Made by a program: the position numbers and the translations under genes | Notes under the pieces: generated by a model | What the model was told of the DNA's origin: nothing | Databases searched by the model: none | Seen by the model: the letters and a program-made list of their open reading frames with translations, nothing else | Shown here: piece by piece, positions 54,676 to 63,776 of the stretch | Position numbering within the stretch: position 1 is the stretch's first letter | Layout of the letters: every line of letters starts with the position of its first letter | Origin: Micromonospora andamanensis | GTDB lineage: Bacteria > Actinomycetota > Actinomycetes > Mycobacteriales > Micromonosporaceae | Assembly: GCF_016863495.1 (NCBI RefSeq) | Contig: NZ_BOOZ01000008.1 | Location: 81,469-145,468, forward strand | Direction: 5' to 3' | Length of the DNA: 64,000 bases

Positions 54676-55583
54676 CAGAAGTAGCCCTCCCGCTTGCGGT
54701 CCTCCATCGCGGCCTCGGAGACCCGGTCGTCACCCCGGGTCGCGCCACGCTCGGTGATCCGGGTCGCGGCGACCTCCTCGATGACCTTCTCGACCGTGTC
54801 CGCGTCGGAGCGCACCGCCGCCGTGCAGGAGGCGTCGCCCACGGTGCGGTACCGCACCCGCGCCTTGAACCGGTCCTCACCGGCCCGCGCCGGCAGGAAC
54901 TCGTTCACCGCGTAGAGCATCCCGTCCCGCTCGACCACCTCACGCTCGTGCGCGTAGTAGATCGACGGCAACTCGATCCGCTCCCGGGCGATGTAGTGCC
55001 ACACGTCCAACTCGGTCCAGTTGGAAAGTGGGAAGACCCGGATCGACTCGCCCGGGTGATGCCGACCGTTGTAGAGCGACCACAGCTCCGGCCGCTGGTT
55101 CTTCGGATCCCACTGACCGAACTCGTCACGGAAGCTGAACATCCGCTCCTTCGCCCGGGCCTTCTCCTCGTCCCGCCGGGCCCCGCCGAAGAGGGCGTTG
55201 AAGCGGTGCTTCTCCACCGCCTCCAGCAGCACCGGCGTCTGGATCCGGTTACGCGTGCCGTCAGCGGCCTCCCGGACCAGGCCGCTTGCCAACGCCTCCG
55301 GCACGCTCGCCACCACCAGTTGCAGGCTCAGCTCGGCCACCCGACGGTCCCGGTAGTCCAGCACCTCGGGGAAGTTGTGCCCGGTGTCGACGTGCATCAC
55401 CGGAAACGGAATGTGGCCCGGCGCGAACGCCTTCTGCGCCAGCCGGAGCATGACGATCGAGTCCTTGCCACCGGAGAAGAGCAGCACCGGCCGCTCCATC
55501 TCGGCGACCACCTCGCGCATCACGAAGATGCTCTCCGCCTCCAGCGCGTCGAGATGGGTGACCTGGTACGCGGCACTGGTCAT
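54675..55583 (-). CDS. cysD: Sulfate adenylyltransferase subunit 2
   Basis: Catalytic subunit of 302 aa in the PP-loop family. LLFSGGKDSIVMLRLAQKAF is the ATP motif and ALFGGARRDEEKARAKER the substrate region. The start MTSAAYQVTHLDALEAESI matches the family; the longer open frame to 55715 does not. Next upstream is cysQ, which removes the PAP/PAPS by-products of the same pathway. Confidence 0.96.
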   Translation of the reverse strand: MTSAAYQVTHLDALEAESIFVMREVVAEMERPVLLFSGGKDSIVMLRLAQKAFAPGHIPFPVMHVDTGHNFPEVLDYRDRRVAELSLQLVVASVPEALASGLVREAADGTRNRIQTPVLLEAVEKHRFNALFGGARRDEEKARAKERMFSFRDEFGQWDPKNQRPELWSLYNGRHHPGESIRVFPLSNWTELDVWHYIARERIELPSIYYAHEREVVERDGMLYAVNEFLPARAGEDRFKARVRYRTVGDASCTAAVRSDADTVEKVIEEVAATRITERGATRGDDRVSEAAMEDRKREGYF

Positions 55584-55657
55584 GACACCGGCTCGATTCG
55601 CTCGGTCATCCGCTTTCCAGACCTTTCCGGTCGGGGATGTCAGGAAGTAGCGACAGG

Positions 55658-56491
55658 CTACCCGCAATGCCGCTGCAACGCCGCAAGTAACCGGCTGGCG
55701 AGATCCTTGCGGCACACCAACAGGTCAGGCAGGCGCGGATCCGCCTCGTTGTATTTCAGCGCAGAACCATCGATCCGGGAAGCGTGCAGTCCGGTGGTCG
55801 TCGCCACAGCCACCGGCGCCGCCGAGTCCCACTCGTACTGCCCGCCCGCGTGGATGTACGCGTCCACCTCACCGGTGACCACAGCGGCGATCTTCGCCCC
55901 GGCCGACCCCATCGGCACCAACTGCGCCCCGACCTCCGCAGCGAGATCGGTGAGGAAAACCGGCGGACGGCTACGACTCGCCGCCAACCTCAGCCGCCCG
56001 GCACCACCCGCCGTCGCCGCCTCCGGCGTCATCGGCGGATAAGCCGGCGGAAGGTCCGTACCCAGCACCCGATGCTGCGCCGGCAGCCCGACCGCACCGG
56101 CGACCAGGCCATGCGAGGCTGTCGCGTTACGGGCCCAGAGCGCCACGTGCACCGCCCAGTCCGCGCGGCCCTCCTCGCTGAACTCCCGCGTACCGTCCAA
56201 CGGGTCGATGATCCAGACCCGGTCGGCGGTCAACCGGGAGACCGCACCGGCGTTCACCTCGGCCGCCCACGCCAGCCGGGAACCCTCATCCTCCTCGGAG
56301 AGCACCGCGTCGCCCGGGCGCCACCGCGCCAACTCGGTACGAATCAGGTCGTGCGAGACCTTGTCGCCCGCCGACTTCAACGCACCGGCATCGGCGAAAC
56401 CCATCTCCGCCCGCAGACCCAGCAACGCCTGCCCGGCACGATCCGCCAACCACCGCGCGAACGCCCCGTCGATCATCGGTGGACCGCTCAT
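55658..56491 (-). CDS. cysQ: 3'(2'),5'-bisphosphate nucleotidase
   Basis: Inositol-monophosphatase-fold enzyme of 277 aa that hydrolyses PAP/PAPS. The Mg sites EEDEG and WIIDPLDGTREF are intact, with GGQYEWDSAAPVAVA at the C-terminus. The ATG at 56491 has GGGAGC upstream; the open frame continues 24 codons but looks like shadow. It belongs with cysDN in sulfur assimilation. Confidence 0.92.
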   Translation of the reverse strand: MSGPPMIDGAFARWLADRAGQALLGLRAEMGFADAGALKSAGDKVSHDLIRTELARWRPGDAVLSEEDEGSRLAWAAEVNAGAVSRLTADRVWIIDPLDGTREFSEEGRADWAVHVALWARNATASHGLVAGAVGLPAQHRVLGTDLPPAYPPMTPEAATAGGAGRLRLAASRSRPPVFLTDLAAEVGAQLVPMGSAGAKIAAVVTGEVDAYIHAGGQYEWDSAAPVAVATTTGLHASRIDGSALKYNEADPRLPDLLVCRKDLASRLLAALQRHCG

Positions 56492-56665
56492 GCTCCCGCT
56501 CCCGTCGCCACGATCCGCGTACGCCGAGCGGCCGGTCCCGGCCCGACCGCCGAACCCGCACACTACCGGGCCATCGGCGGACCCGACTGCCGCAGTCCGC
56601 CCCTTGACACAGACCTCGACCTCCCCGGTCGTCGCCGCAGCCGGACAGGGCCTTCGACGCCGGGC

Positions 56666-57256
56666 CTAAACCCCGTGGTAGAGGTTCTGCGTCGGCTCCA
56701 CACCCCGAACGACCACGGATTCCACCACGTCCGCGGCCCGGTCCACCAGAAAGTCCAACTCCTTGCGCTCCACCGTGCCGAAATCCGACAGCACGTAGTC
56801 CGCCGGATCCTGCCGCCCCGGCGGTCGACCGATCCCGAACCGCACCCGCACGTAGTCCTTCGTGCCCAACGACTTCGACATCGACCGCAGGCCGTTGTGC
56901 CCGCCCTCACCGCCGCCGCACTTCACCCGAACCTGGCCGTAAGCGATGTCCAGCTCGTCGTGCACCGCGATTACCCGGCCCGGCGGCACCTTGTAGAACT
57001 GCGCCAGACTGGCCACCGGTCCACCTGACAGGTTCATGTAGGTGAGCGGCTTGGCCAGCACCAGCTTCGGCCCGCCCAGCCCCAGCCGCCCCTCCGCGAC
57101 CTCCGCGACCGCCCGCCGGTGCCGGCCGAACTTCCCACCCAGCCGGCCAGCCAGCAGCTCGGCGACCATGAACCCGACATTGTGCCGGTTGCCCGCGTAC
57201 TCCCGGCCCGGGTTACCCAGGCCGATCACCAGCCACGGCCCGGTCTCGTCCGTCAC
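56666..57256 (-). CDS. pth: Peptidyl-tRNA hydrolase
   Basis: Enzyme of 196 aa that frees tRNA from stalled peptidyl-t[24 protein letters not shown] holds the catalytic His and Asn; [20 protein letters not shown] and GHNGLRS are conserved. The GTG at 57256 has GGGAGGGG upstream; 107 upstream codons in frame are Arg/Pro-rich shadow. Order glmU-prs-rplY-pth is typical of actinobacteria. Confidence 0.96.
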   Translation of the reverse strand: MTDETGPWLVIGLGNPGREYAGNRHNVGFMVAELLAGRLGGKFGRHRRAVAEVAEGRLGLGGPKLVLAKPLTYMNLSGGPVASLAQFYKVPPGRVIAVHDELDIAYGQVRVKCGGGEGGHNGLRSMSKSLGTKDYVRVRFGIGRPPGRQDPADYVLSDFGTVERKELDFLVDRAADVVESVVVRGVEPTQNLYHGV

Positions 57257-57325
57257 CGCCCGCCCCTCCCGCTCACACCGGCGGTCGACCACCCGCCCGC
57301 GCCGCCCATCATCCGATACGCCGAC

Positions 57326-57355
57326 AGGCGCCCCCGTGGAACCGGGGACGCCTGC
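57326..57355 (-). terminator. Terminator hairpin after rplY
   Basis: Arms 57326-57337 and 57344-57355 pair over 12 bp with one mismatch, loop 6 nt, located 22 nt after the rplY stop on the minus strand. Confidence 0.6.
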
Positions 57356-57377
57356 CGCAAACTGAACCGCGAGACGA

Positions 57378-58067
57378 TCAGGCCTCGGTACGAGCCTCGG
57401 TGTCCGCCTCGCCCTCGGCGGCCGGCGCCTCGGCAGCACCCTCGGTGACCTCGCCGACCTCGGCCTCGGCCTCCTCGGTGGCCTCCTCGACCTCGGGCAG
57501 CGTCGCCTCGAGCTGCTCGGCGGTCGGCGCGGCGGTGATCGAGGCGACCAGCATCTCCGGGTCGACAGCCAGCTCCACACCCGCCGGCAGCGTCACGTCA
57601 GCGGCGGTGACCTGGGAGCCCGCCTCGGCACCCTCGATCGAGGCATCCAGGTGATCCGGCACCTTCGTGGCGTCGGCGGAAACCGAGATGGTGTCGTGGT
57701 CGTGCACGATCAGGGTGTCGCGCGCCGCCTCACCCGTGAGCTGAACCGGCACGTCCACGGTGACCTTCTCACCGCGACGCACCAGCAGCAGGTCGACGTG
57801 CTCGAACGTGTCCTTGATCGGGTCACGCTGAATCGCCTTCGGCAGCGCCAGCGCCTGGGTGCCGTCGCTGACGTCGATCGCGAAGAGCTGGTTGGCGCCA
57901 CCCTTGCGGATCGCGGCGGCGAACTCGCGGGCGGGCAACGCGATGTGCTTGGGCTTCTCGCCATGGCCGTACAGCACGGCGGGCACCTTGCCGGCCCGGC
58001 GGGTACGACGGGCACCACCCTTGCCGAACTCGGTGCGGGGCTCGGCGCTGATCTTTACCTCGGACAC
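57378..58067 (-). CDS. rplY: 50S ribosomal protein L25/general stress protein Ctc
   Basis: Long-form L25 (Ctc/TL5 type) of 229 aa that binds 5S rRNA. The L25 domain ([20 protein letters not shown], then [18 protein letters not shown]) is followed by the TL5-type beta domain, and an acidic Glu/Ala-rich tail of ~40 residues. The GTG has AGGAG 7 nt upstream. The 269 bp before it, back to prs, hold its leader; I see only short dyads there. Confidence 0.95.
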   Translation of the reverse strand: MSEVKISAEPRTEFGKGGARRTRRAGKVPAVLYGHGEKPKHIALPAREFAAAIRKGGANQLFAIDVSDGTQALALPKAIQRDPIKDTFEHVDLLLVRRGEKVTVDVPVQLTGEAARDTLIVHDHDTISVSADATKVPDHLDASIEGAEAGSQVTAADVTLPAGVELAVDPEMLVASITAAPTAEQLEATLPEVEEATEEAEAEVGEVTEGAAEAPAAEGEADTEARTEA

Positions 58068-58336
58068 GGGGAAACTCCTGATGCTTCGCTGCGGCAGCTT
58101 GTCGTCTGGCGGTGCTGGGCGGGGGGCTCGCAGGGGCTCATGCGTCAGAAGACTGCCCGGAGCACCGCGTCGATCACGGTGCCTCCGTGCGGCGCTTCTC
58201 AGCGGCCCGCAGGGCACCCTCGCCGTGGCAACCGCACCAGTCTACCCGAGCGATTTCCCGGGTTTCCGGCAGTCCCCGTACCCCGCCCCGCACTCCCCCG
58301 CCCGGCCGCGCCAGACGACTCAGTCGTGAACCGCGC

Positions 58337-59317
58337 TCAGCTCAGCCCACCGAAGAGGGTGGTCACCGAACCATCGTCGAAAACCTCACGGATCGCCCGG
58401 GCCAGCAGCGGCGCGATCGACAGCACGGTCAGCTTGTCGAGCTGCTTCTCGGGCGGCAACGGCAGCGTGTTCGTCACCACCACCTCGCTGATCGGGCTGT
58501 TCTTCAACCGCTCCGTGGCCGGATCCGACAGCAACGCGTGGGTGGACGCCACGATCACATCCGCCGCCCCCGACTCCTTCAGGATGTCCGCCGCCCGGCA
58601 GATCGTGCCACCCGTGTCGATCATGTCGTCGACGATCAGGCAGACCCGACCCTCGACCTCACCGACCACCCGGTTCGCCACCACCTGGTTCGGCTTCATC
58701 GGATCCCGGGTCTTGTGGATGAACGCCAGCGGGCAACCACCCAGCCGGTCCGTCCACCGCTCGGCCACCCGCACCCGGCCCGAATCCGGCGCGACCACGG
58801 TCATCGGCCGCCCCGCGTACTTGCGCTCCACGTACTCGGCGAGAATGTCCATCGCGAAGAGGTGATCCACCGGGCCGTCGAAGAAGCCCTGGATCTGCGC
58901 GGTGTGCAGATCCACTGTGAGGATCCGGTTCGCCCCCGCCGTCTTCAGCAGGTCAGCGACCAGCCGCGCCGAGATCGGCTCCCGACCACGGTGCTTCTTG
59001 TCCTGCCGGGAGTACGGATAGAACGGCAGGACGACAGTGATCCGCTTGGCCGAACCACGCTTCAGCGCATCGACCATGATCAGGGTCTCCATGACCCACG
59101 TGTTCACCCCGTGGGTGACCGACTGGACCACGAAGGCGTCCGAACCACGTACCGAGTCCTTGAACCGTACGAAGATCTCGCCGTTGGCGAACTCGTACGC
59201 ATCGGCCGGCGTCGGCGCCACGCCGAGCACCTCACCGATCTCTCTGGCCAGCTCCGGAAAACCACGTCCGGAGAAGAGCATCAGGCTTTTGCGGTTTTCG
59301 GCGACGATGCTGCCCAT
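58337..59317 (-). CDS. prs: Ribose-phosphate pyrophosphokinase
   Basis: PRPP synthetase of 326 aa, making PRPP from ribose-5-phosphate and ATP; PRPP feeds Upp and nucleotide, His and Trp synthesis. VDLHTAQIQGFFDGPVDHL and the PRPP loop CLIVDDMIDTGGTI are diagnostic. The ATG at 59317 (MGSIVAENRKSLMLFSG) has GGGAGC upstream and lies 61 bp after glmU. Confidence 0.96.
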   Translation of the reverse strand: MGSIVAENRKSLMLFSGRGFPELAREIGEVLGVAPTPADAYEFANGEIFVRFKDSVRGSDAFVVQSVTHGVNTWVMETLIMVDALKRGSAKRITVVLPFYPYSRQDKKHRGREPISARLVADLLKTAGANRILTVDLHTAQIQGFFDGPVDHLFAMDILAEYVERKYAGRPMTVVAPDSGRVRVAERWTDRLGGCPLAFIHKTRDPMKPNQVVANRVVGEVEGRVCLIVDDMIDTGGTICRAADILKESGAADVIVASTHALLSDPATERLKNSPISEVVVTNTLPLPPEKQLDKLTVLSIAPLLARAIREVFDDGSVTTLFGGLS

Positions 59318-59378
59318 GGGCCCGTCTGCTCCCGTTTTGGTCGGTGGTACCCGGCCTGCGGTGGTGGTCGGCCGGGGA

Positions 59379-60914
59379 CTATTCGGTTGCAGTATCTCCC
59401 GCCCCGGGCGCACCGCCCACCGACTCGGCGGTGCCGTGGATTGCCTCACCTTCGCTTGCGGACGAAGCCGCGGCCGGAGCACCCTGCGCGCCCCGGAGGG
59501 CACGCTCGGCCGCCTCGGCGGCGGCAGTGCCGGCCCGCCGCTTGAGCACCCAGCCATCGATGTTGCGCTGCCGCGCCCGAGCCACGCCCATCGCACCCGA
59601 CGGGACATCCTCGATGATCACGGAACCGGCTGCGGTGTACGCCCCGTCACCCACCCGCACCGGCGCGACGAACATGTTGTCCGCACCGGTCCGGGCGTGA
59701 CTGCCGATCACCGTGCGATGCTTCCGCACGCCGTCGTAGTTCACGAACACCGACGCCGCACCGATGTTGCTCTGCTCGCCGATCGTCGCGTCACCCACGT
59801 ACGTCAGGTGCGGCACCTTCGAGCCGACGCCGATCTCCGAGTTCTTCACCTCGACGAACGTGCCCACCTTCGACCGCTCCGCCAGCCGCGCGTCCGGCCG
59901 CAGATAGGCGTACGGGCCGACGCTGGCGCCCGGACCCACCTCGGCGCCCACCGCGTGGCTGCGCAGGACCGTCGCGCCCGGCCCGACCACAGTGTCGATC
60001 AACGTCACGTCCGGGCCGACCACGGCGCCGCTGCCGACCACCGAACCGCCACAGAGCTGGGTGTTCTGATCCACCACCGCGTCACGGTCCAGGGCCACTG
60101 TCACGTCGATCCAGGTCGTCTCGGGGTCGAGCAGGCTGACGCCGGCCCGCATCCAACGCTCGTTGACCCGGTCGCGCAGCAGTCGACGCAACGCCGCCAG
60201 CTCCACCCGGTCGTTGCAGCCGAGCGTCTCGGTGTGGTCGGCCGCCAGGTGCACGCCCACCGGTTCGCCGGCCGAGACCAGCATCTTGAAGACGTCGGTG
60301 AGGTACTCCTCGCCCTGGTCGTTGTCGGTCGACAGCTTGCCGAGCACGTCCCGCAGCCGGGCCGCGTCGAAGGCGTAGATGCCCGCGTTGATCTCCCGAA
60401 CAGCCAGCTGGTCAGGTGTCGCGTCACGCTGCTCGACGATCTGCTCCAACCGACCCGCCGCGTCCCGCACGATGCGTCCGAGCCCTGTCGGATCCGGCAC
60501 CTCCGCAGCGAGCACTGTCGCTGCGGCACCCTCGCTCTCGTGCGCCGTCACCAACTCGACGACCGTCTCAGGGCGCAGCAGCGGCACGTCGCCGTTGAGC
60601 ACCACCACGGTCCCGGTGACCTCCGGGGCGGCCTCCAGCGCGATCCGGACCGCGTGGCCGGTGCCGAGCTGTTCCGCCTGGTGCAATGCGGTGGCCGCCG
60701 GGGCCGTCCCGGCAAGGTGGACGCGGACCTGGTCCGCGCCGTGCCCGACCACAACCAGGGTGCGTGCCGCATCCAGCGGATCGGCCGCGTTGAGCACGTG
60801 ACCCACAAGCGTCCGGCCGAGCAGCGGGTGCAGAACCTTGGGCAGTGAGGACTTCATCCGCTTGCCCTCACCGGCGGCGAGTACGACGACGGTACGGGTG
60901 TGGGGCTCGGGCAC
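59379..60914 (-). CDS. glmU: Bifunctional UDP-GlcNAc pyrophosphorylase / GlcN-1-P acetyltransferase
   Basis: Protein of 511 aa making UDP-GlcNAc. The N-terminal uridyltransferase has VVLAAGEGKRMKSSLPKVLH and LNGDVPLL; the C-terminal acetyltransferase is a left-handed beta helix of hexapeptide repeats (VVGPGATVLRSHAV, VGPGASVGPYAYL). The last ~40 residues are Ala/Glu-rich. The start is GTG. It is followed by prs, the usual actinobacterial order. Confidence 0.95.
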   Translation of the reverse strand: MPEPHTRTVVVLAAGEGKRMKSSLPKVLHPLLGRTLVGHVLNAADPLDAARTLVVVGHGADQVRVHLAGTAPAATALHQAEQLGTGHAVRIALEAAPEVTGTVVVLNGDVPLLRPETVVELVTAHESEGAAATVLAAEVPDPTGLGRIVRDAAGRLEQIVEQRDATPDQLAVREINAGIYAFDAARLRDVLGKLSTDNDQGEEYLTDVFKMLVSAGEPVGVHLAADHTETLGCNDRVELAALRRLLRDRVNERWMRAGVSLLDPETTWIDVTVALDRDAVVDQNTQLCGGSVVGSGAVVGPDVTLIDTVVGPGATVLRSHAVGAEVGPGASVGPYAYLRPDARLAERSKVGTFVEVKNSEIGVGSKVPHLTYVGDATIGEQSNIGAASVFVNYDGVRKHRTVIGSHARTGADNMFVAPVRVGDGAYTAAGSVIIEDVPSGAMGVARARQRNIDGWVLKRRAGTAAAEAAERALRGAQGAPAAASSASEGEAIHGTAESVGGAPGAGDTATE

Positions 60915-61015
60915 GACGTGGCTCCCGTCGGAACGCGGACAGTCTCGCGGCCATGCTAACCGGACATTCCGACCTGGTCGGCACGGGTACGAGGATCGGC
61001 AGTTTGGGGGCTTTG

Positions 61016-61087
61016 CTGGGGTGCCTGGATTCGAACCAGGAGCTCAAGGCTCCAAAGGCCTGCGGGTTGCCGTTACCCCACACCCCA
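61016..61087 (-). tRNA. tRNA-Gln (TTG anticodon)
   Basis: A cloverleaf can be drawn on the minus strand: 7-bp acceptor TGGGGTG/CACCCCA, D stem GGGT/ACCC, anticodon loop CTTTGGA (anticodon TTG), and T arm CCTGG-TTCGAAT-CCAGG. The outermost anticodon-stem pair is a C-U mismatch. CCA is not encoded. It lies between the HTH gene and glmU. Confidence 0.93.
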
Positions 61088-61113
61088 TTGACATGTCAAG
61101 CCGACAGGCCGCA

Positions 61114-61871
61114 TCAACCCACGAAAATGCGTTCAGACGCAGCCCGGAACAGCTCGGCGATCATACCCTCTATTCGCCAGTAGAGCTCGCGACTACGTGG
61201 CACGTTGATCACAAGACAGCCTCGGTACTCGTCAGTGGTGTTCCGGCGGACTGTGGTGGGGTTGTGCTTCTTCAGCGTCGCCCGGCGGAAACGTTCGCGC
61301 GGCAGTCCAAGCTCGGCCGCCCACCATTCGGCCGCGGCGTCGGGATCGGCAGTCTCATGGATGCTCACCCGGTAGGTCGGCACGACACGGTCGACCCCAC
61401 AGACTTCGAGGAAGCGCAGGAAGAGGGCGTGCAGGCCCGGATCGCTGTTGACGAACTGAAGGTGGTCGTCGCGACGGCATGCGCCTTGGCCTGCGCCTCG
61501 TCCCGCGCCCGACGGTGGTCCGCCCACCGCGCCTCGGTCATCGCCCTCGCGTGGTGACGCCGACGCTCCAGTTCCTCCTCGGGGTCGCGGTTGAGAGGGA
61601 TGTGCCGGACCCAGAGGTAGGCAGTCGACCGGCTCACCCCGAGCCGTCGGGCGATCTCCGGCACCGGACGACCCGTCGAGCGCAGCGCCACCGCCTCCGC
61701 CCGGAGGTCGTCCTTCGCTTTGGCGCGGCGGGTCCGTTCCGGCGCGGGGACGCCCCGCAGCATCTCCTGGATCCGGTTCCGGCCGAGGCCCGTACGGGCC
61801 CGGATCTCGCGGACCGAGAGCCGCTCCTCGGTGCGTAGCCGGCGCACCTCGGCAGCGTCGAAACCAGTCAT
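61114..61871 (-). pseudogene. Frameshifted HTH protein with LAGLIDADG-like C-terminus
   Basis: Two adjacent frames together give one protein. The first (61871 down to about 61475) has two helix-turn-helix units (VREIRARTGLGRNRIQEMLRG and VPEIARRLGVSRSTAYLWV). The second (about 61470 to 61114) continues with LQFVNSDPGLHALFLRFLEV, YRVSIHETADPDAAAEWWAA and LKKHNPTTVRRNTTDEYRGC. Related actinobacterial proteins carry about 25-30 extra residues at the join, including a YWAEG-type segment, which is missing here along with the frame. Similarity of that region to LAGLIDADG folds is my inference. TAACCT (61879-61884) 7 nt before the ATG fits a leaderless start. Confidence 0.75.
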
Positions 61872-61945
61872 GTGGTGCAGGTTAGGACGAGCGTACGACA
61901 TGCTTGGCATCCATTGATGTCGCTGTCTGATGTGATCTACCAGGG

Positions 61946-61975
61946 CCGTAAGTTACGGTGACGTAGGCGTAGATT
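61946..61975 (+). promoter_or_regulatory. Desaturase promoter with 13-bp palindrome
   Basis: CCGTAAGTTACGG (61946-61958) has perfect 6-bp arms around one base. TAGATT (61970-61975) is a likely -10, so the palindrome covers the -35. A partial copy, AAGTTAC, lies upstream of the TetR gene at 62983-62989. Confidence 0.5.
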
Positions 61976-62005
61976 CGCGAACCCGATCGTCCCCTGCGAG
62001 GTGCC

Positions 62006-62965
62006 ATGTCCGCCGCCGTTCTCGACCCTCATCCGACCGGCCCCAAGCCCCTCACCCAGGGCACCCAGTCACGCGGCATCCTGATCGCGCTGTGGTCCTT
62101 CGTGGTGATCCCGTTCGCGGCGCTGATCGCCGCCGTGCCGGTGGCCTGGGGTGGCTGGCTCAGCTGGGTCGACGTGGGTGTCGCGGCCTTCTGGTACGTG
62201 GTGTCGGGCCTGGGCATCACTGTCGGCTACCACCGCTACTTCACCCACGGCTCGTTCAAGGCGAAGCGGTGGCTGCGCATCGCGATGGCCGCCTCGGGCT
62301 CGCTCGCGGTGCAGGGCGAGATCATTCAGTGGGTGGCCGACCACCGGCGACACCACGCCTTCTCCGACCTGGAGGGGGACCCGCACTCACCGTGGCGGTT
62401 CGGCACCACGGTGCGGGGTCTGATCAAGGGGCTGTTCCACGCCCACATGGGCTGGCTGTTCGGCCGGGAGCTGTCCAACCGGGAGCGCTTCGCGCCGGAC
62501 CTGCTGGCCGACCGGGACATCCGCCGGATGGACCGGTTCTTCCCGGTGCTGGTGATCGTCTCGGTGCTCGGCCCGGCGGTGATGGGCTGGCTGTTGACGT
62601 GGTCCTGGCAGGGGGCGTTGACCGCGCTGTTCTGGGCCGGCCTGGTCCGCATCTCGCTGCTGCACCACGTCACCTGGTCGATCAACTCGGTGTGCCACGT
62701 GTACGGAGAGCGGCCGTTCATGATGCGCCACGGCGACCGGGCGGCGAACTTCTGGCCGCTGGCGCTGCTGTCCTTCGGGGAGAGCTGGCACAACCTGCAC
62801 CATGCCGATCCGACGAGTGCGCGGCACGGTGTCCTGCGGGGGCAGATCGACATCTCGGCCCGGGTGATCTGGCTGTTCGAGAAGGTGGGCGCGGCGTGGG
62901 ACGTCCGCTGGCCGAAGCCGGACCGGATCGCGGCGAAGCTGGTGAAGCCGGCGGCCTCCGGGTGA
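62006..62965 (+). CDS. Acyl-CoA (delta-9 type) fatty-acid desaturase
   Basis: Membrane di-iron desaturase of 319 aa. The three His boxes are HRYFTH (His76-His81), HRRHH (about 113) and HNLHH (about 261), with four membrane helices in two pairs. It introduces a double bond into a saturated acyl chain to adjust membrane fluidity; the acyl carrier and position are inferred from the family. GAGG lies 4-5 nt before the ATG. The TetR gene follows on the same strand. Confidence 0.92.
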   Translation: MSAAVLDPHPTGPKPLTQGTQSRGILIALWSFVVIPFAALIAAVPVAWGGWLSWVDVGVAAFWYVVSGLGITVGYHRYFTHGSFKAKRWLRIAMAASGSLAVQGEIIQWVADHRRHHAFSDLEGDPHSPWRFGTTVRGLIKGLFHAHMGWLFGRELSNRERFAPDLLADRDIRRMDRFFPVLVIVSVLGPAVMGWLLTWSWQGALTALFWAGLVRISLLHHVTWSINSVCHVYGERPFMMRHGDRAANFWPLALLSFGESWHNLHHADPTSARHGVLRGQIDISARVIWLFEKVGAAWDVRWPKPDRIAAKLVKPAASG

Positions 62966-63071
62966 CCGGGCGACCAACCCACAAGTTACCTGGCAGTATG
63001 TTCGGGTGACCGGTCGGAAAGCAGGCAGCATCCCACAACAGGGCGTCACCGAGCGCCAGCGAGGTGACGAG

Positions 63072-63752
63072 ATGGCCGAAGCTCCCCGCGAGGTGGGTGG
63101 CAAGCGGCGGCGGGCGGTGCCCGCCGCAGCTACCAAGCCGACGTCACGGGTACGCATGTCCGCAGCTCAGCGGCGTGAGCAGTTGATTGCGATAGGTCGG
63201 CAGATCTTCGCCGAGCGCGGTTTCGACGCCACCTCCATCGAGGAGGTGGCGTCGCGGGCGAAGGTTTCCAAGCCGGTGGTCTATGAGCACTTCGGTGGCA
63301 AGGAAGGGCTCTACGCGGTGGTGGTGGACCGGGAGGTCCGGTCGCTGCTGGAGCGGATCACGACGGCGCTGACCGCGGGGCATCCGCGGGAGCTGCTGGA
63401 GCAGGCCGCGCTGGCCCTGCTCAGCTACATCGAGGAGGAGACGAGCGGCTTCCGGGTGCTGGTGCGGGAGTCGCCCGTGCTTTCGGCGACAGGCAACTTC
63501 AGCAGCGTGATGAACGACGTGGCGCACCAGGTCGAGCACATCCTCGGCGCGGAGTTCTCCAGCCGTGGCTACGACCCGAAGCTTGCCGAGTTGTACGCGC
63601 AGGCGCTTGTCGGCATGGTGGCGTTGACCGGCCGTTGGTGGCTGGAGGTGCGTAAGCCGCGCAAGGAGACGGTGGCCGCGCACCTGGTGAATCTGTCCTG
63701 GAACGGGTTGTCGCATCTGGAGGCCAGGCCGGGCCTGATCACCGTGGGCTGA
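63072..63752 (+). CDS. TetR-family regulator, probably of fatty-acid desaturation
   Basis: TetR repressor of 226 aa. HTH: QLIAIGRQIFAERGFDATSI, then AKVSKPVVYEHFGGKEGLYA. It resembles acyl-CoA-responsive regulators of lipid genes in actinobacteria (FasR/MadR-like); that assignment is inferred from context beside the desaturase. I use the ATG at 63072 with GAGGTG upstream; an in-frame GTG at 63006 would add 22 residues. Confidence 0.9.
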   Translation: MAEAPREVGGKRRRAVPAAATKPTSRVRMSAAQRREQLIAIGRQIFAERGFDATSIEEVASRAKVSKPVVYEHFGGKEGLYAVVVDREVRSLLERITTALTAGHPRELLEQAALALLSYIEEETSGFRVLVRESPVLSATGNFSSVMNDVAHQVEHILGAEFSSRGYDPKLAELYAQALVGMVALTGRWWLEVRKPRKETVAAHLVNLSWNGLSHLEARPGLITVG

Positions 63753-63776
63753 CGTTCACCCGTCCGCTGCACCCGG

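Noticed and set aside
58068..58336. Riboswitch or structured leader upstream of rplY
   Set aside because: Only short dyads are visible and no known riboswitch core could be drawn.
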